DNA of 16,036 nt, taken from the NCBI GenBank assembly GCA_003695505.1, contig RFIY01000123.1:1-16036 (forward strand), read 5' to 3'. The notes under the pieces are model-generated. The model had not been told where the DNA came from, searched no databases, and saw only the letters and a program-made list of their open reading frames with translations. Positions 1-6,859 of the stretch are shown here, in pieces. Source of the stretch: Candidatus Dadabacteria bacterium. Lineage in GTDB: Bacteria; J088. Positions within the stretch are counted from its first letter, which is position 1, and each line of letters opens with the position of its first letter. Both the position numbers and the translations under genes were made by a program.

Positions 1-690
1 GAATGCTGCGATGGAACCAAGCACGGTCCACAAATTATCCTGCATCCAGTGGCTGAGGTTGATCACGGCCACCGTCAGACCTGGCAGCTCGCGTCCCATA
101 TCGTGGAACATCTTTTCGAACGTTGGAATCACTTTCACGAGCATGGTGGCAACGCAGACAAAGGCAATGATCAACGAGATGATCGGATAGGTCATGGCGC
201 CCTTGACCTCTTTGACGATCTTCGCCTGCTTCTCCAGGAAGACGGTGAGGCGATTCAATACGGTATCCAGCACACCGCCGGCTTCACCCGCCTCGACCAG
301 GTTACAGTACAGGTCATCGAACACCTTTGGCTGGCGACGCATCGAGTCGGCCAGCGTCGCCCCCTGCTCCACGCTGTCCTTGATCGATTGCAGTGCATTC
401 TTGAACAGTTTGTTCGTCTGCTGATCCCGCAAAATATCGAGCGCCTGCACGATCGGCAGGCCGGCTTCGAGCATCGTCACGAACGTGCGCGTAAACAGGA
501 CAAGATCCTGCGTCTTGACTGAGCCCGCAGCAAGCGCGGCCAGGTCGAAGGCGGGCTTTTCCTCAAGCTCGGTCACCGAAAGGCCCTTCTGCCGCAGCTT
601 GGACGCGGCCTCTTCACTCGATTTTGCCGAGATCGAGCCACTGACGCTCTTTCCATCCGCACCACGTGCGGCGTACGCAAACCGGGGCAT
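1..690 (-). CDS. pilC: PilC, type IV pilus inner-membrane platform protein (3' end missing)
   Basis: Type II secretion F / PilC family. This polytopic inner-membrane protein forms the platform on which the PilB and PilT ATPases act to assemble and withdraw pilin. The first 230 residues are visible and the frame is open to the window edge. The N-terminal cytoplasmic part begins MPRFAYAARG; the first T2SSF domain spans roughly residues 62-190, with the family signature EAGEAGGVLD at 133-142 and a first membrane helix at about 169-189. The family is usually about 400 residues, so the second domain lies outside. The ATG at 688-690 has a GGAG ribosome site six bases upstream and sits 14 bases after the pilT stop, so the genes are co-transcribed. 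Pilus platform rather than a type II secretion GspF is chosen because pilT is adjacent. Confidence 0.93.
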   Translation of the reverse strand, partial: MPRFAYAARGADGKSVSGSISAKSSEEAASKLRQKGLSVTELEEKPAFDLAALAAGSVKTQDLVLFTRTFVTMLEAGLPIVQALDILRDQQTNKLFKNALQSIKDSVEQGATLADSMRRQPKVFDDLYCNLVEAGEAGGVLDTVLNRLTVFLEKQAKIVKEVKGAMTYPIISLIIAFVCVATMLVKVIPTFEKMFHDMGRELPGLTVAVINLSHWMQDNLWTVLGSIAAF

Positions 691-704
691 CGCCTACTCC
701 TGCC

Positions 705-1799
705 TCATACGGTGGCCACCTGTTTCCAGGAAATACCATTCTTTTCACAAAGATTGCGGAATTCCTCCAGGTCAGGACTCCGCATCATCGCATCCTCAAG
801 CTTCACCCGCCGGCGTTTGACATGCTCGATCAGACACTGGTTCATCGTCTGCATCCCGAATTTGGTCTGTCCGACCTGCATCTGCGAGTAAATCTGGTGA
901 ATCTTGTCTTCGCGAATCAGGTTCCGAATCGCCACATTGGGCACAAGCACCTCCAGCGCAAGCACCCGACCAAACCCCTGCGCCTTTGGCAGCAATGTTT
1001 GCGAAAGCACGCCTTCGAGCACAAAGGATAATTGCGCACGAACCTGTGGCTGCTGATTCGCGGGAAACACATCCAGAATACGGTTGATCGTCTGAACCGC
1101 CCCATTCGTGTGCAATGTCCCGAAACAGAGGTGGCCAGTTTCGGCAATCGTCAGCGCGGCCTCGATCGTCTCACGGTCACGAAGCTCCCCAACCAGCACA
1201 ACATCCGGATCCTGGCGCAGAATACTCCGTAGCGCCTTCGAAAAGCTGTGAGTGTCCGCCCCGACCTCTCTCTGATTGACGATTGATTTTCGGTGGGGAT
1301 GAAGAAACTCGATCGGATCTTCGATCGTCAGAATGTGGTGCGGTTTTTCACGATTGATCTTGTCGATCACGGCGGCAAGGGTCGTCGACTTACCCGACCC
1401 CGTTGGACCGGTCACCAGTACCAGCCCCCTCGGTTTGTCGGAGAATTGCGCCACTACTGGCGGGAGTCCAAGTTCGTCAAACGACTTGATCTCATAGGGA
1501 ATCTGCCGGAAAGCTCCGGCGACGGCCCCGCGCTGCAAATAGACGTTGGCACGAAAACGGCTCAGCCCTTTGACGCCGAAACTGAGATCGAGTTCATGCT
1601 CCTCTTCGAATTGATGCTTCTGCGCATCCGTCAGCACCGAGTAGCAGATCTGCTTCGTTTCCTGTGCCGTCATTGGCGGAATCTTGATCGGAACGATTTG
1701 CCCGTCGATACGCAACGACGGCGGCGCCCCAACCGTGATGTGCAGGTCGGATGCGCCTTTCTCGATCATCGTCTTGAGCAGTTGTTGGAGGCTGGCCAT
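705..1799 (-). CDS. pilT: PilT, type IV pilus retraction ATPase
   Basis: Hexameric cytoplasmic ATPase that powers pilus disassembly and twitching motility. The 364-residue length is normal for PilT. Visible motifs are the Walker A loop GPTGSGKST at 131-139, the Asp box around IEDPIE at 159-164, the Walker B region DPDVVLVGELRD at 197-208, the His box TGHLCFGTLHTN at 221-232, and the PilT-specific AIRNLIRE at 290-297, which contacts the retraction machinery. The start lies 10 bases after the pilB stop, and its GAGGA ribosome site overlaps that stop codon, suggesting translational coupling. AIRNLIRE rules out PilB; PilU is a less likely alternative because this is the only PilT-type gene beside pilB and pilC here. 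Confidence 0.96.
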   Translation of the reverse strand: MASLQQLLKTMIEKGASDLHITVGAPPSLRIDGQIVPIKIPPMTAQETKQICYSVLTDAQKHQFEEEHELDLSFGVKGLSRFRANVYLQRGAVAGAFRQIPYEIKSFDELGLPPVVAQFSDKPRGLVLVTGPTGSGKSTTLAAVIDKINREKPHHILTIEDPIEFLHPHRKSIVNQREVGADTHSFSKALRSILRQDPDVVLVGELRDRETIEAALTIAETGHLCFGTLHTNGAVQTINRILDVFPANQQPQVRAQLSFVLEGVLSQTLLPKAQGFGRVLALEVLVPNVAIRNLIREDKIHQIYSQMQVGQTKFGMQTMNQCLIEHVKRRRVKLEDAMMRSPDLEEFRNLCEKNGISWKQVATV

Positions 1800-1809
1800 G
1801 TGCGTATCC

Positions 1810-3540
1810 TCAGCGATCCGCGACTGAGCAGCGGACGACTTCTTCGACGGTGGTCGTACCTTCGGCGAGATGCGACAGTCCGCACTGCCGCAGTGTCATG
1901 AAGCCGTCCTTGATCGCCTGGTGCTTCAATTCCGCCGTACTTGCTCCATTCAGAACGAATTCCTTCAGCGTATCCGTCATCACCAGAACTTCGTACAACG
2001 CGACACGCCCCTTATAGCCGCCGTTGCACTGATCGCAGCCTTCGCCCTTCATAAAGGTGGCGTTCTCGTACATCTCTTCGGACATCCCGAGATCCATACA
2101 GATCTTCTTGTCAATTTCGATCGGTTTTGCGCAGTTCTTGCAATTCCGGCGCGCAAGACGCTGGGCCAGAATACAATTAACGGCGCTGGCGACCAGGAAT
2201 GGCTCGACGCCCATGTTGAGCAGGCGGTTGACGGTACCTGGCGCATCATTGGTGTGCAGTGTCGACAACACCATGTGACCTGTCAGCGCCGCCTTGACCG
2301 CGATTTCAGCGGTCTCGAAGTCCCGAATCTCGCCGACCATGATGATGTCTGGATCCTGCCGCAGGAATGAACGAAGTGCAGCGGCAAAAGTCAGGCCGAT
2401 GTCTTCACGAACGTTGACCTGGTTGATGCCCGCCAGGTTGAATTCAACCGGATCCTCGGCGGTCGAAATATTCTCGGTTACCTTGTTCAATTCCGACAGC
2501 GCGGAATACAGCGTCGTCGTCTTACCCGAACCGGTCGGACCGGTCACGAGCACCATACCGAATGGTTTGTGAATCGAATCGAGAAAGTCCTGAAGCTGAG
2601 CCGGACGGAACCCGAGTTTCGTCATGTCGAGCTGCAGATTTGATTTGTCCAGCAGGCGCAAACAGATCTTTTCACCAAACAGTGTCGGCAGCACCGAGAC
2701 ACGAAAGTCCATGTCCCGACCGCGGCCAAGTTTCAACTTGATCCGTCCGTCCTGCGGCAGGCGTCGCTCGGCGATGTCGAGGTTCGACATGATCTTGATC
2801 CGCGAAGCGATCGCATCCTTCATCTTCAGGGGGGGCCGCATGACCTCGGCCATCACGCCATCGATTCGGAAGCGCACGCGCATCATCTTTTCGTAGGGTT
2901 CGATATGGATATCGGACGCGCTACGTTTGATGGCATCGAGCAGAATTGCATTGACGAGTCGGACAACCGGCTTGTCTTCGGCCATCGATGCGAAATCAAG
3001 CCCTTCCTCGTCCTCCCCGGTGACGTAGTCGACGTCATCCATTTCTTCGCCGAACTCGGACATCACGTCGTCCAGGTCCAGCTCGGGACCGCCTACATCT
3101 TCGCTGGCCGGCTGGTCCGCGCCATAAATCCGGTCAATTGTTTCTTCGATACTCTCTTCGCTTGCGACGACAACTTCGACGTTGGTGTATCCGGTCAGGA
3201 ACCGAACTTCGTCAATCGCGAAGATATTGGACGGATCCGCCATCGCCAGGATCAGTGTCGATCCGGCGAGGTTGATTGGGATCATCAAATGTTGCTTCAG
3301 AACGTCCTTGGGGATCCGTTTGACCAGCGCCGGGTCGATCTCGTACTCCGAGAGATTGACGGCGGGCACGCCATATTGTTTGCTGAGAAAGCCGAGCAGC
3401 TCTTCTTCTTTGAGATACCCCATCTTGACAAGATGGGATCCCAGCCGCCCGCCGGCCGCCTTTTGCTCCGCTATTGCCTGTTGCAACTGCTGCGGAGTAA
3501 TGAGATTCTCCCGAACCAGCAGCTCACCAATTCGCGCCAT
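1810..3540 (-). CDS. pilB: PilB, type IV pilus extension ATPase
   Basis: GspE/PilB-family motor ATPase that drives pilin polymerisation at the inner membrane. Of 576 residues, about 1-140 form an MshEN-type N-terminal domain (MARIGELLVRENLIT opening). An acidic linker (about 145-185) follows, then the GspE core with the Walker A loop GPTGSGKTT at 334-342, Asp box AEDPVEF at 361-367, Walker B region QDPDIIMVGEIRD at 395-407 and His box around GHMVLSTLHTND at 421-432. A zinc-binding tetracysteine set is present as CKNC at 467-470 and CDQC at 502-505, typical of PilB/GspE and absent from PilT. The ATG has a TGAGGA ribosome site. It is first in pilB-pilT-pilC, behind its own promoter. GspE is the alternative, but the pilT neighbour makes PilB far more likely. 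Confidence 0.96.
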   Translation of the reverse strand: MARIGELLVRENLITPQQLQQAIAEQKAAGGRLGSHLVKMGYLKEEELLGFLSKQYGVPAVNLSEYEIDPALVKRIPKDVLKQHLMIPINLAGSTLILAMADPSNIFAIDEVRFLTGYTNVEVVVASEESIEETIDRIYGADQPASEDVGGPELDLDDVMSEFGEEMDDVDYVTGEDEEGLDFASMAEDKPVVRLVNAILLDAIKRSASDIHIEPYEKMMRVRFRIDGVMAEVMRPPLKMKDAIASRIKIMSNLDIAERRLPQDGRIKLKLGRGRDMDFRVSVLPTLFGEKICLRLLDKSNLQLDMTKLGFRPAQLQDFLDSIHKPFGMVLVTGPTGSGKTTTLYSALSELNKVTENISTAEDPVEFNLAGINQVNVREDIGLTFAAALRSFLRQDPDIIMVGEIRDFETAEIAVKAALTGHMVLSTLHTNDAPGTVNRLLNMGVEPFLVASAVNCILAQRLARRNCKNCAKPIEIDKKICMDLGMSEEMYENATFMKGEGCDQCNGGYKGRVALYEVLVMTDTLKEFVLNGASTAELKHQAIKDGFMTLRQCGLSHLAEGTTTVEEVVRCSVADR

Positions 3541-3582
3541 ACGTCCTCAGCTCTCCTCGTTCAAACGTCGTTAGCCCGTAAC

Positions 3583-3612
3583 AGTCTAATCAAGCGGGCT
3601 TGAAACTGTCAA
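3583..3612 (-). promoter_or_regulatory. Putative sigma70 promoter for pilB-pilT-pilC
   Basis: Read on the minus strand, a perfect -35 TTGACA (3607-3612) is followed by an 18-base spacer and a -10 TAGACT (3583-3588, four of six consensus bases). It lies about 43 bases upstream of the pilB start and downstream of the rpsU terminator, where a pilus-operon promoter is expected. I saw no convincing sigma54 -24/-12 element. Confidence 0.6.
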
Positions 3613-3648
3613 TATTCTACACCACGAGCAACACGCTCCCGGCGCACC

Positions 3649-3681
3649 AAAAGAAAACGCCCGCGCGAACCGCGCGGGCGT
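3649..3681 (-). terminator. Rho-independent terminator after rpsU
   Basis: On the minus strand an 11-bp, almost entirely G+C stem (arms 3671-3681 and 3657-3667) with a 3-base loop is followed by TTTTCTTTT. It lies 27 bases past the rpsU stop and separates the atp-rpsU transcript from the pilB promoter. Confidence 0.9.
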
Positions 3682-3707
3682 CTGCCGTCCTGGCTTTGGC
3701 CGCGACC

Positions 3708-3992
3708 TCAGATGGAGCGCAGCTTATATTCGAGCGAGCGCTCGCGTCGTGCCTTGCGCCGGCTCTGCTTGCGCCGCCGCTTTTCGGCTTCCTTCAGCTT
3801 GCGCTTGCGACGCTCGCTGGGCTTCTCGTAGAAGCGGCGAAGCTTGAGCTCCTTGAGAATGCCCTCTTTGTTAACGCGTTTCTTGAGTTCCTTCAGCGCG
3901 CGATCGACATCGTCACGAACCGCGACCTCGAGCGGGTCGTGGAACTCAAGCGCCTGCTGGGGCTGCTGCGAACTGGAGGTCGTTGCTGTCAT
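3708..3992 (-). CDS. rpsU: 30S ribosomal protein S21
   Basis: Small basic protein of the 30S platform near the anti-Shine-Dalgarno region of 16S rRNA. The S21 core begins around PLEVAVRDDVDRALKELKK (20-38) and contains the hallmark RRFYEKPSERRKRK (52-65), followed by a strongly basic tail. At 94 residues it is longer than the usual 65-75, with an N-terminal Ser/Gln-rich extension of about 18 residues and a longer C-terminal tail. No in-frame ATG or GTG lies near the conserved start of the core, so the extended start stands. The start codon is only 7 bases after the atpE stop and no separate promoter is visible, so rpsU appears to ride on the atp transcript. Confidence 0.93.
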   Translation of the reverse strand: MTATTSSSQQPQQALEFHDPLEVAVRDDVDRALKELKKRVNKEGILKELKLRRFYEKPSERRKRKLKEAEKRRRKQSRRKARRERSLEYKLRSI

Positions 3993-3999
3993 CAGACGA

Positions 4000-4308
4000 T
4001 TATCCTACCTTGCCCGCCAGCGAAAACGCAATGATCAGCGCATAAATGACCAGCGATTCGATCAGGGCAAGACCGAGAATCATCGGCCCCATCACCTTTG
4101 CCTCGGGGTTGCGGGCGAGACCTTCGAGGGCGGCGGCAGCGGCCCGGCCCTGAGCCAGTGCGCCACCGAGCGCGGCAATGCCGATCGCCAGCCCGGCTGC
4201 AAGCGCGATCATTCCACTGTCGCCGGATGCGCCGTGCTCGGCTGCGAACGCGGGTACGGCAATCAGTACGGCCAGCAAAGTAAACAGACTACGTGCAACA
4301 AATGTCAT
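4000..4308 (-). CDS. atpE: ATP synthase F0 subunit c
   Basis: Two-helix proteolipid of the rotor ring that carries the coupling ion. From the chosen start it has 102 residues. An N-terminal signal-like helix (about 3-22, ending PAFAAE) is followed by the two c-subunit helices (about 33-62 and 73-97), the polar loop ARNPEA at 66-71 and the ion-carrying E84 in [14 protein letters not shown]53, S85 and Y89 match part of the Na+-binding signature known from Ilyobacter. The second of two adjacent ATGs (4306-4308) is chosen because AAGGAG lies six bases upstream. A longer frame from 4341 (MFQPCN) lacks a ribosome site. atpB precedes it by 68 bases and rpsU follows by 7. Confidence 0.93.
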   Translation of the reverse strand: MTFVARSLFTLLAVLIAVPAFAAEHGASGDSGMIALAAGLAIGIAALGGALAQGRAAAAALEGLARNPEAKVMGPMILGLALIESLVIYALIIAFSLAGKVG

Positions 4309-4376
4309 CATTTGCTCCTTAATGTTGCAGGGTTGAAACATCGAAAACGGTAATTCAGGGATCCTGTGAAAAAGAC

Positions 4377-5063
4377 TCAGTGCTCGTGTTCAACGGCACC
4401 GCCGATGTACACCATCGACAACATGGTGAATACCAGTGCCTGGACAAATGACACAAACACGCCAAGTCCGATGAAAATCACCGGGACAACGACTTTGGTA
4501 AGGTCAGTAAAAATGGAGAGGACGGCATGGTCACCGGTCATATTTCCATACAGACGGAGACTGAGACTGACTGGACGCACCAGATGGCTGATCAGTTCAA
4601 TCGGCATCATCAGCCACGCCAGCGCCATCATCGGCCCCATGAAGTGCTTCAGATAACCGATTCCGTGCTCCCGGACACCATAATAGTGCGTCATCAGGAA
4701 GATCAGGACAGCCAGCGAGAAATTCGTCGTGATGAACGACGTCGGCGGATTAAACCCGGGAATGACGCCGAGCAAATTGTTCACGAAGATATAGAGAAAC
4801 AGCGCGCCAAAGAAGGGTGCGAACTTGCGACCGTGATGTTCCCCCATGGTCTCGACAACAAAATCCCGCAACGCGCCAACTACCAGCTCGGCCATCGTCC
4901 GCACGCTTAGTCGATCGTCCGGTAGTCGCGGATCGTCCGTGCGCGCCAGCGCGGATTTTGCCATCCAGGCAAACCCAAGCAGAATCACTGAAGCCAGACC
5001 TACACCGGCAATGTGTTCGTACGGACCGAACCAGTGCTGAAAAAACGAATATATATGCGGCAA
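4377..5063 (-). CDS. atpB: ATP synthase F0 subunit a
   Basis: Stator membrane subunit holding the two half-channels next to the c ring. It is 228 residues long and polytopic. The conserved stretch [16 protein letters not shown] at 164-179 includes the essential arginine R170, and [12 protein letters not shown] at 93-104 is the other family hallmark. The start is TTG at 5061-5063, with GAGGAG seven bases upstream; no in-frame ATG gives the full N terminus. It begins 4 bases after the atpI stop, so the two are probably translationally coupled. Subunit b and the F1 genes do not follow atpE here and must lie elsewhere. Confidence 0.96.
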   Translation of the reverse strand: MPHIYSFFQHWFGPYEHIAGVGLASVILLGFAWMAKSALARTDDPRLPDDRLSVRTMAELVVGALRDFVVETMGEHHGRKFAPFFGALFLYIFVNNLLGVIPGFNPPTSFITTNFSLAVLIFLMTHYYGVREHGIGYLKHFMGPMMALAWLMMPIELISHLVRPVSLSLRLYGNMTGDHAVLSIFTDLTKVVVPVIFIGLGVFVSFVQALVFTMLSMVYIGGAVEHEH

Positions 5064-5067
5064 CCTG

Positions 5068-5367
5068 CTACTCCTCAGAGCGATCGTATTGTGCCTGGGC
5101 GCGTTGAACCTTCCACAGCGCCAAGCTCAGTGCAACCACGAGTCCAACGCTGTATCCGGCAACAATTGCAACCGGACTCTGTCCACGGCTCTGAGACCAG
5201 CGCAGGATCCACAACAGCAGCACAAATGTCAGGCCATAGTGAGCAATCACGAGCCAGACCGTGCGTCGCTGCATCAGCCACTGGCGCACATAGTGCGCGA
5301 GCGTGACGACCTGAACCACAGCAACTGCAGCCGCTGCTACGGTGGCAACCCATCGGACGTCAGGCAT
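5068..5367 (-). CDS. atpI: AtpI-like small membrane protein of the F0 cluster
   Basis: A 99-residue protein with three or four predicted membrane helices (about 7-23, 36-55, 65-85) and a charged C-terminal tail. Its sequence is only weakly characteristic; AtpI is inferred from size, topology and position between an AtpZ-like gene and atpB. AtpI proteins are associated with c-ring assembly. The ATG at 5365-5367 is chosen over an upstream in-frame TTG at 5496 because residues encoded before it are Arg/Cys/Ser-rich and overlap atpZ in another frame. The start overlaps the atpZ stop by 8 bases (ATGCCTGA). Confidence 0.75.
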   Translation of the reverse strand: MPDVRWVATVAAAAVAVVQVVTLAHYVRQWLMQRRTVWLVIAHYGLTFVLLLWILRWSQSRGQSPVAIVAGYSVGLVVALSLALWKVQRAQAQYDRSEE

Positions 5368-5593
5368 CGCTGCCGTCCAGTGCGCGAACGAGGTCAATGA
5401 GACCTGCCACCGTCCCGGTGATCGTACCCGCCAGCACGCCCCATGGCGACACCTCGAAGTACTGATCGACCATCCAGCCGATCCACGCCCCGGCAAGAAT
5501 CATCGCCGGAAGCGAAAATGCGACTGCCAGCAATCGCTGCTTGTTCTGAATGACCCAGGCCCTCTGTCGGGACCCGCGCGCACAACGGCGCAC
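5360..5593 (-). CDS. atpZ: AtpZ/AtpI-type F0F1 ATPase accessory protein
   Basis: Small protein with two membrane helices (about 21-43 and 49-68 from the chosen start) and the AtpZ/ATPase_gene1 pattern LAGAWIGWMVDQYF...SPWGVLAGTITGTVAGL. Relatives sit at the head of atp operons and are proposed to act in c-ring assembly or Mg2+/Ca2+ handling. The start is uncertain. An ATG at 5665 would give 101 residues, but its first residues do not look conserved and an extended -10 promoter lies within that stretch. A GTG at 5591-5593, giving 77 residues, fits better, although its ribosome site is weak (GGA nine bases upstream). Confidence 0.72.
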   Translation of the reverse strand: MRRCARGSRQRAWVIQNKQRLLAVAFSLPAMILAGAWIGWMVDQYFEVSPWGVLAGTITGTVAGLIDLVRALDGSDA

Positions 5594-5625
5594 AAAGTCT
5601 GATCCACGAAGCCGCAGACTTGTCC

Positions 5626-5634
5626 AGTATAGCA
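5626..5634 (-). promoter_or_regulatory. Putative extended -10 promoter for the atpZ-atpI-atpB-atpE-rpsU transcript
   Basis: On the minus strand TGCTATACT matches the extended -10 element (TGnTATAAT) with a single mismatch. The best -35 candidate, TTAGCG at 5650-5655, is poor, as is usual for extended -10 promoters. Transcription would begin near 5619, some 26 bases before the GTG proposed for atpZ. Confidence 0.5.
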
Positions 5635-5665
5635 ATTTCCCGCTCAGGGCGCTAACCCGCACCAT

Positions 5666-5879
5666 GCGCGGGGGATCACGTCCTCGTCTGGGTCTGAGTG
5701 CGATTCAGGCAATCGATCGTTACACGCACGGGTGCCTTCACCACGGGCCGACGAAGGGCGGCTGCTATGGACCCGACACGCGGCCCCCGACTTGCGCGGG
5801 CCGGCCCCCTGACCTACCCTTCCCCTGGAGGCCGGCGCACTGCCGGCGAAACCGCCGACATGCGCTTATCCAGGCGGGT
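5666..5879. other. Non-coding GC-rich divergent spacer
   Basis: No convincing gene is visible on either strand. Open frames crossing it also cross the tRNA and show no domain or compositional support. It holds two short GC palindromes: GGGCCGGCCC at 5798-5807, and a pair of GCCGGC arms at 5831-5836 and 5842-5847 around a 5-base loop. It separates the minus-strand atp promoter from the plus-strand tRNA promoter. Confidence 0.5.
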
Positions 5880-5909
5880 TTGTCACCGTCGCGGCGATTC
5901 GGTTATACT
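5880..5909 (+). promoter_or_regulatory. Promoter of tRNA-Leu(GAG)
   Basis: A -35 TTGTCA (5880-5885, five of six consensus bases), an 18-base spacer and a -10 TATACT (5904-5909, five of six) lie about 65 bases upstream of the tRNA. Both boxes are close to consensus, as expected for a stable-RNA gene. Confidence 0.72.
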
Positions 5910-5973
5910 CAACATCCGTATGACTCTCGAGTGCGCCGGGACTGCCCGGGCACCGCCAACGAGCGTCAGTCAA

Positions 5974-6057
5974 GCCGAAGTGGTGGAATTGGTAGACACG
6001 CTGTCTTGAGGGGGCAGTGGGCGAAAGCCCGTGACGGTTCGAGTCCGTCCTTCGGCA
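5974..6057 (+). tRNA. tRNA-Leu(GAG)
   Basis: An 84-base class II tRNA. The acceptor stem GCCGAAG pairs with CTTCGGC, with discriminator A at 6057. The anticodon stem CTGTC/GGCAG (6001-6005 and 6013-6017) closes a seven-base loop with anticodon GAG at 6008-6010. The long variable arm is GGGC-GAAA-GCCC and the T arm is GACGG-TTCGAGT-CCGTC. It reads CTC and CTT leucine codons. The 3' CCA is not encoded. Downstream there is a T-rich stretch without a hairpin, so read-through into the next gene is possible. Confidence 0.97.
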
Positions 6058-6103
6058 TTTCTTTTCTCTGGCTGTTTCCAGTCGGTCTTTCGACGACAAC
6101 CAT

Positions 6104-6859
6104 ATGAACCACCCCACGCATTCATCGGGAACAACGCCTTTTTTCCAGGCATTGGTCGAGGGGGCAACGGCGCCATTTCGCGGTCTGCTCTACCTTGCAA
6201 GCCATCGCGAGCTATGGCCGTACGCGGCCGCGCCCTTCCTGCTCGGACTTGTCTGGAGTGGCATCTCGCTCGCGGAATGGTCGATACCCGCAGGCGAAGC
6301 CTGGTGGTCAACCGCGCTCTGGACGATGCTACGCTGGTTTCTTGAGGCCGGTATCCTGTTTGTTCAACTGCTGATCGCGCTGACGGCCCCATTGCTCGAC
6401 CTGCTCGGAGAAGAAACAGAGGAACAACTGGGCATCCGGCCGCAGGGGCCACCCTTCTGGAAAGAGCTGTTCAGCCTCCAGTTCATACGGCGTTCATTGT
6501 CCGTTGCCTTCGAGGCGGGAAAACTGCTTGCGTTCAAACTGTTGCTGTTTGGCATTGCGGCGATCGTAGCCCTCATCCCTGTGATCGGACCGTGGATTGC
6601 CTGGCCGCTTTCCGGTGTAGCGACCGGACTCGATTTTGTCGACTACCCACTCGCACGGCGTAACTGGACGCTGCGCGAAAAACTCGATGCTGTTCGGGCA
6701 TACTGGCCTGCCGTGCTCGCGTTCGGACTGATCGTCTTTGCGCTGTTTGAAATTCCCGGACTCGGCGGGATACTGCTTCCACCCGCCGTGATCGGTGGCA
6801 CCCTGCTTGTTGCGCGGCTCGGCGTACTGGAGTACAGCGCCCACGATTCACGGGGCTGA
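6104..6859 (+). CDS. EI24/CysZ-family integral membrane protein
   Basis: A 251-residue polytopic inner-membrane protein with hydrophobic segments near 42-60, 70-98, 142-165, 203-217 and 222-240. The family-typical block FVDYPLARRNWTLREKL (178-194) identifies the EI24 domain shared with the sulfate transporter CysZ. Many bacterial members have no assigned substrate, and with no sulfate-assimilation genes nearby I do not name it cysZ. The ATG at 6104 gives the conserved N terminus (PFFQALVEGATAPFRGL), but no good Shine-Dalgarno sequence precedes it. It begins 46 bases after tRNA-Leu(GAG) with no terminator between, so it may share that transcript. Its 3' end overlaps the oppositely directed GH31 gene by 12 bases. 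Confidence 0.82.
   Translation: MNHPTHSSGTTPFFQALVEGATAPFRGLLYLASHRELWPYAAAPFLLGLVWSGISLAEWSIPAGEAWWSTALWTMLRWFLEAGILFVQLLIALTAPLLDLLGEETEEQLGIRPQGPPFWKELFSLQFIRRSLSVAFEAGKLLAFKLLLFGIAAIVALIPVIGPWIAWPLSGVATGLDFVDYPLARRNWTLREKLDAVRAYWPAVLAFGLIVFALFEIPGLGGILLPPAVIGGTLLVARLGVLEYSAHDSRG

Noticed and set aside
1293-1901. Long plus-strand open frame opposite pilT, and similar ones opposite pilB, GH31 and mdh
   Set aside because: The minus-strand proteins are unmistakable; these are antisense shadows common in GC-rich DNA.
5368-5496. Longer start for the AtpI-like protein
   Set aside because: The extra residues lie within atpZ in another frame, begin at a TTG, and are Arg/Cys/Ser-rich rather than membrane-like.
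5550-6107. Open frames crossing the tRNA-Leu(GAG) region on both strands
   Set aside because: They run through a clear tRNA and its promoter and have no recognisable domain or coding-like composition.
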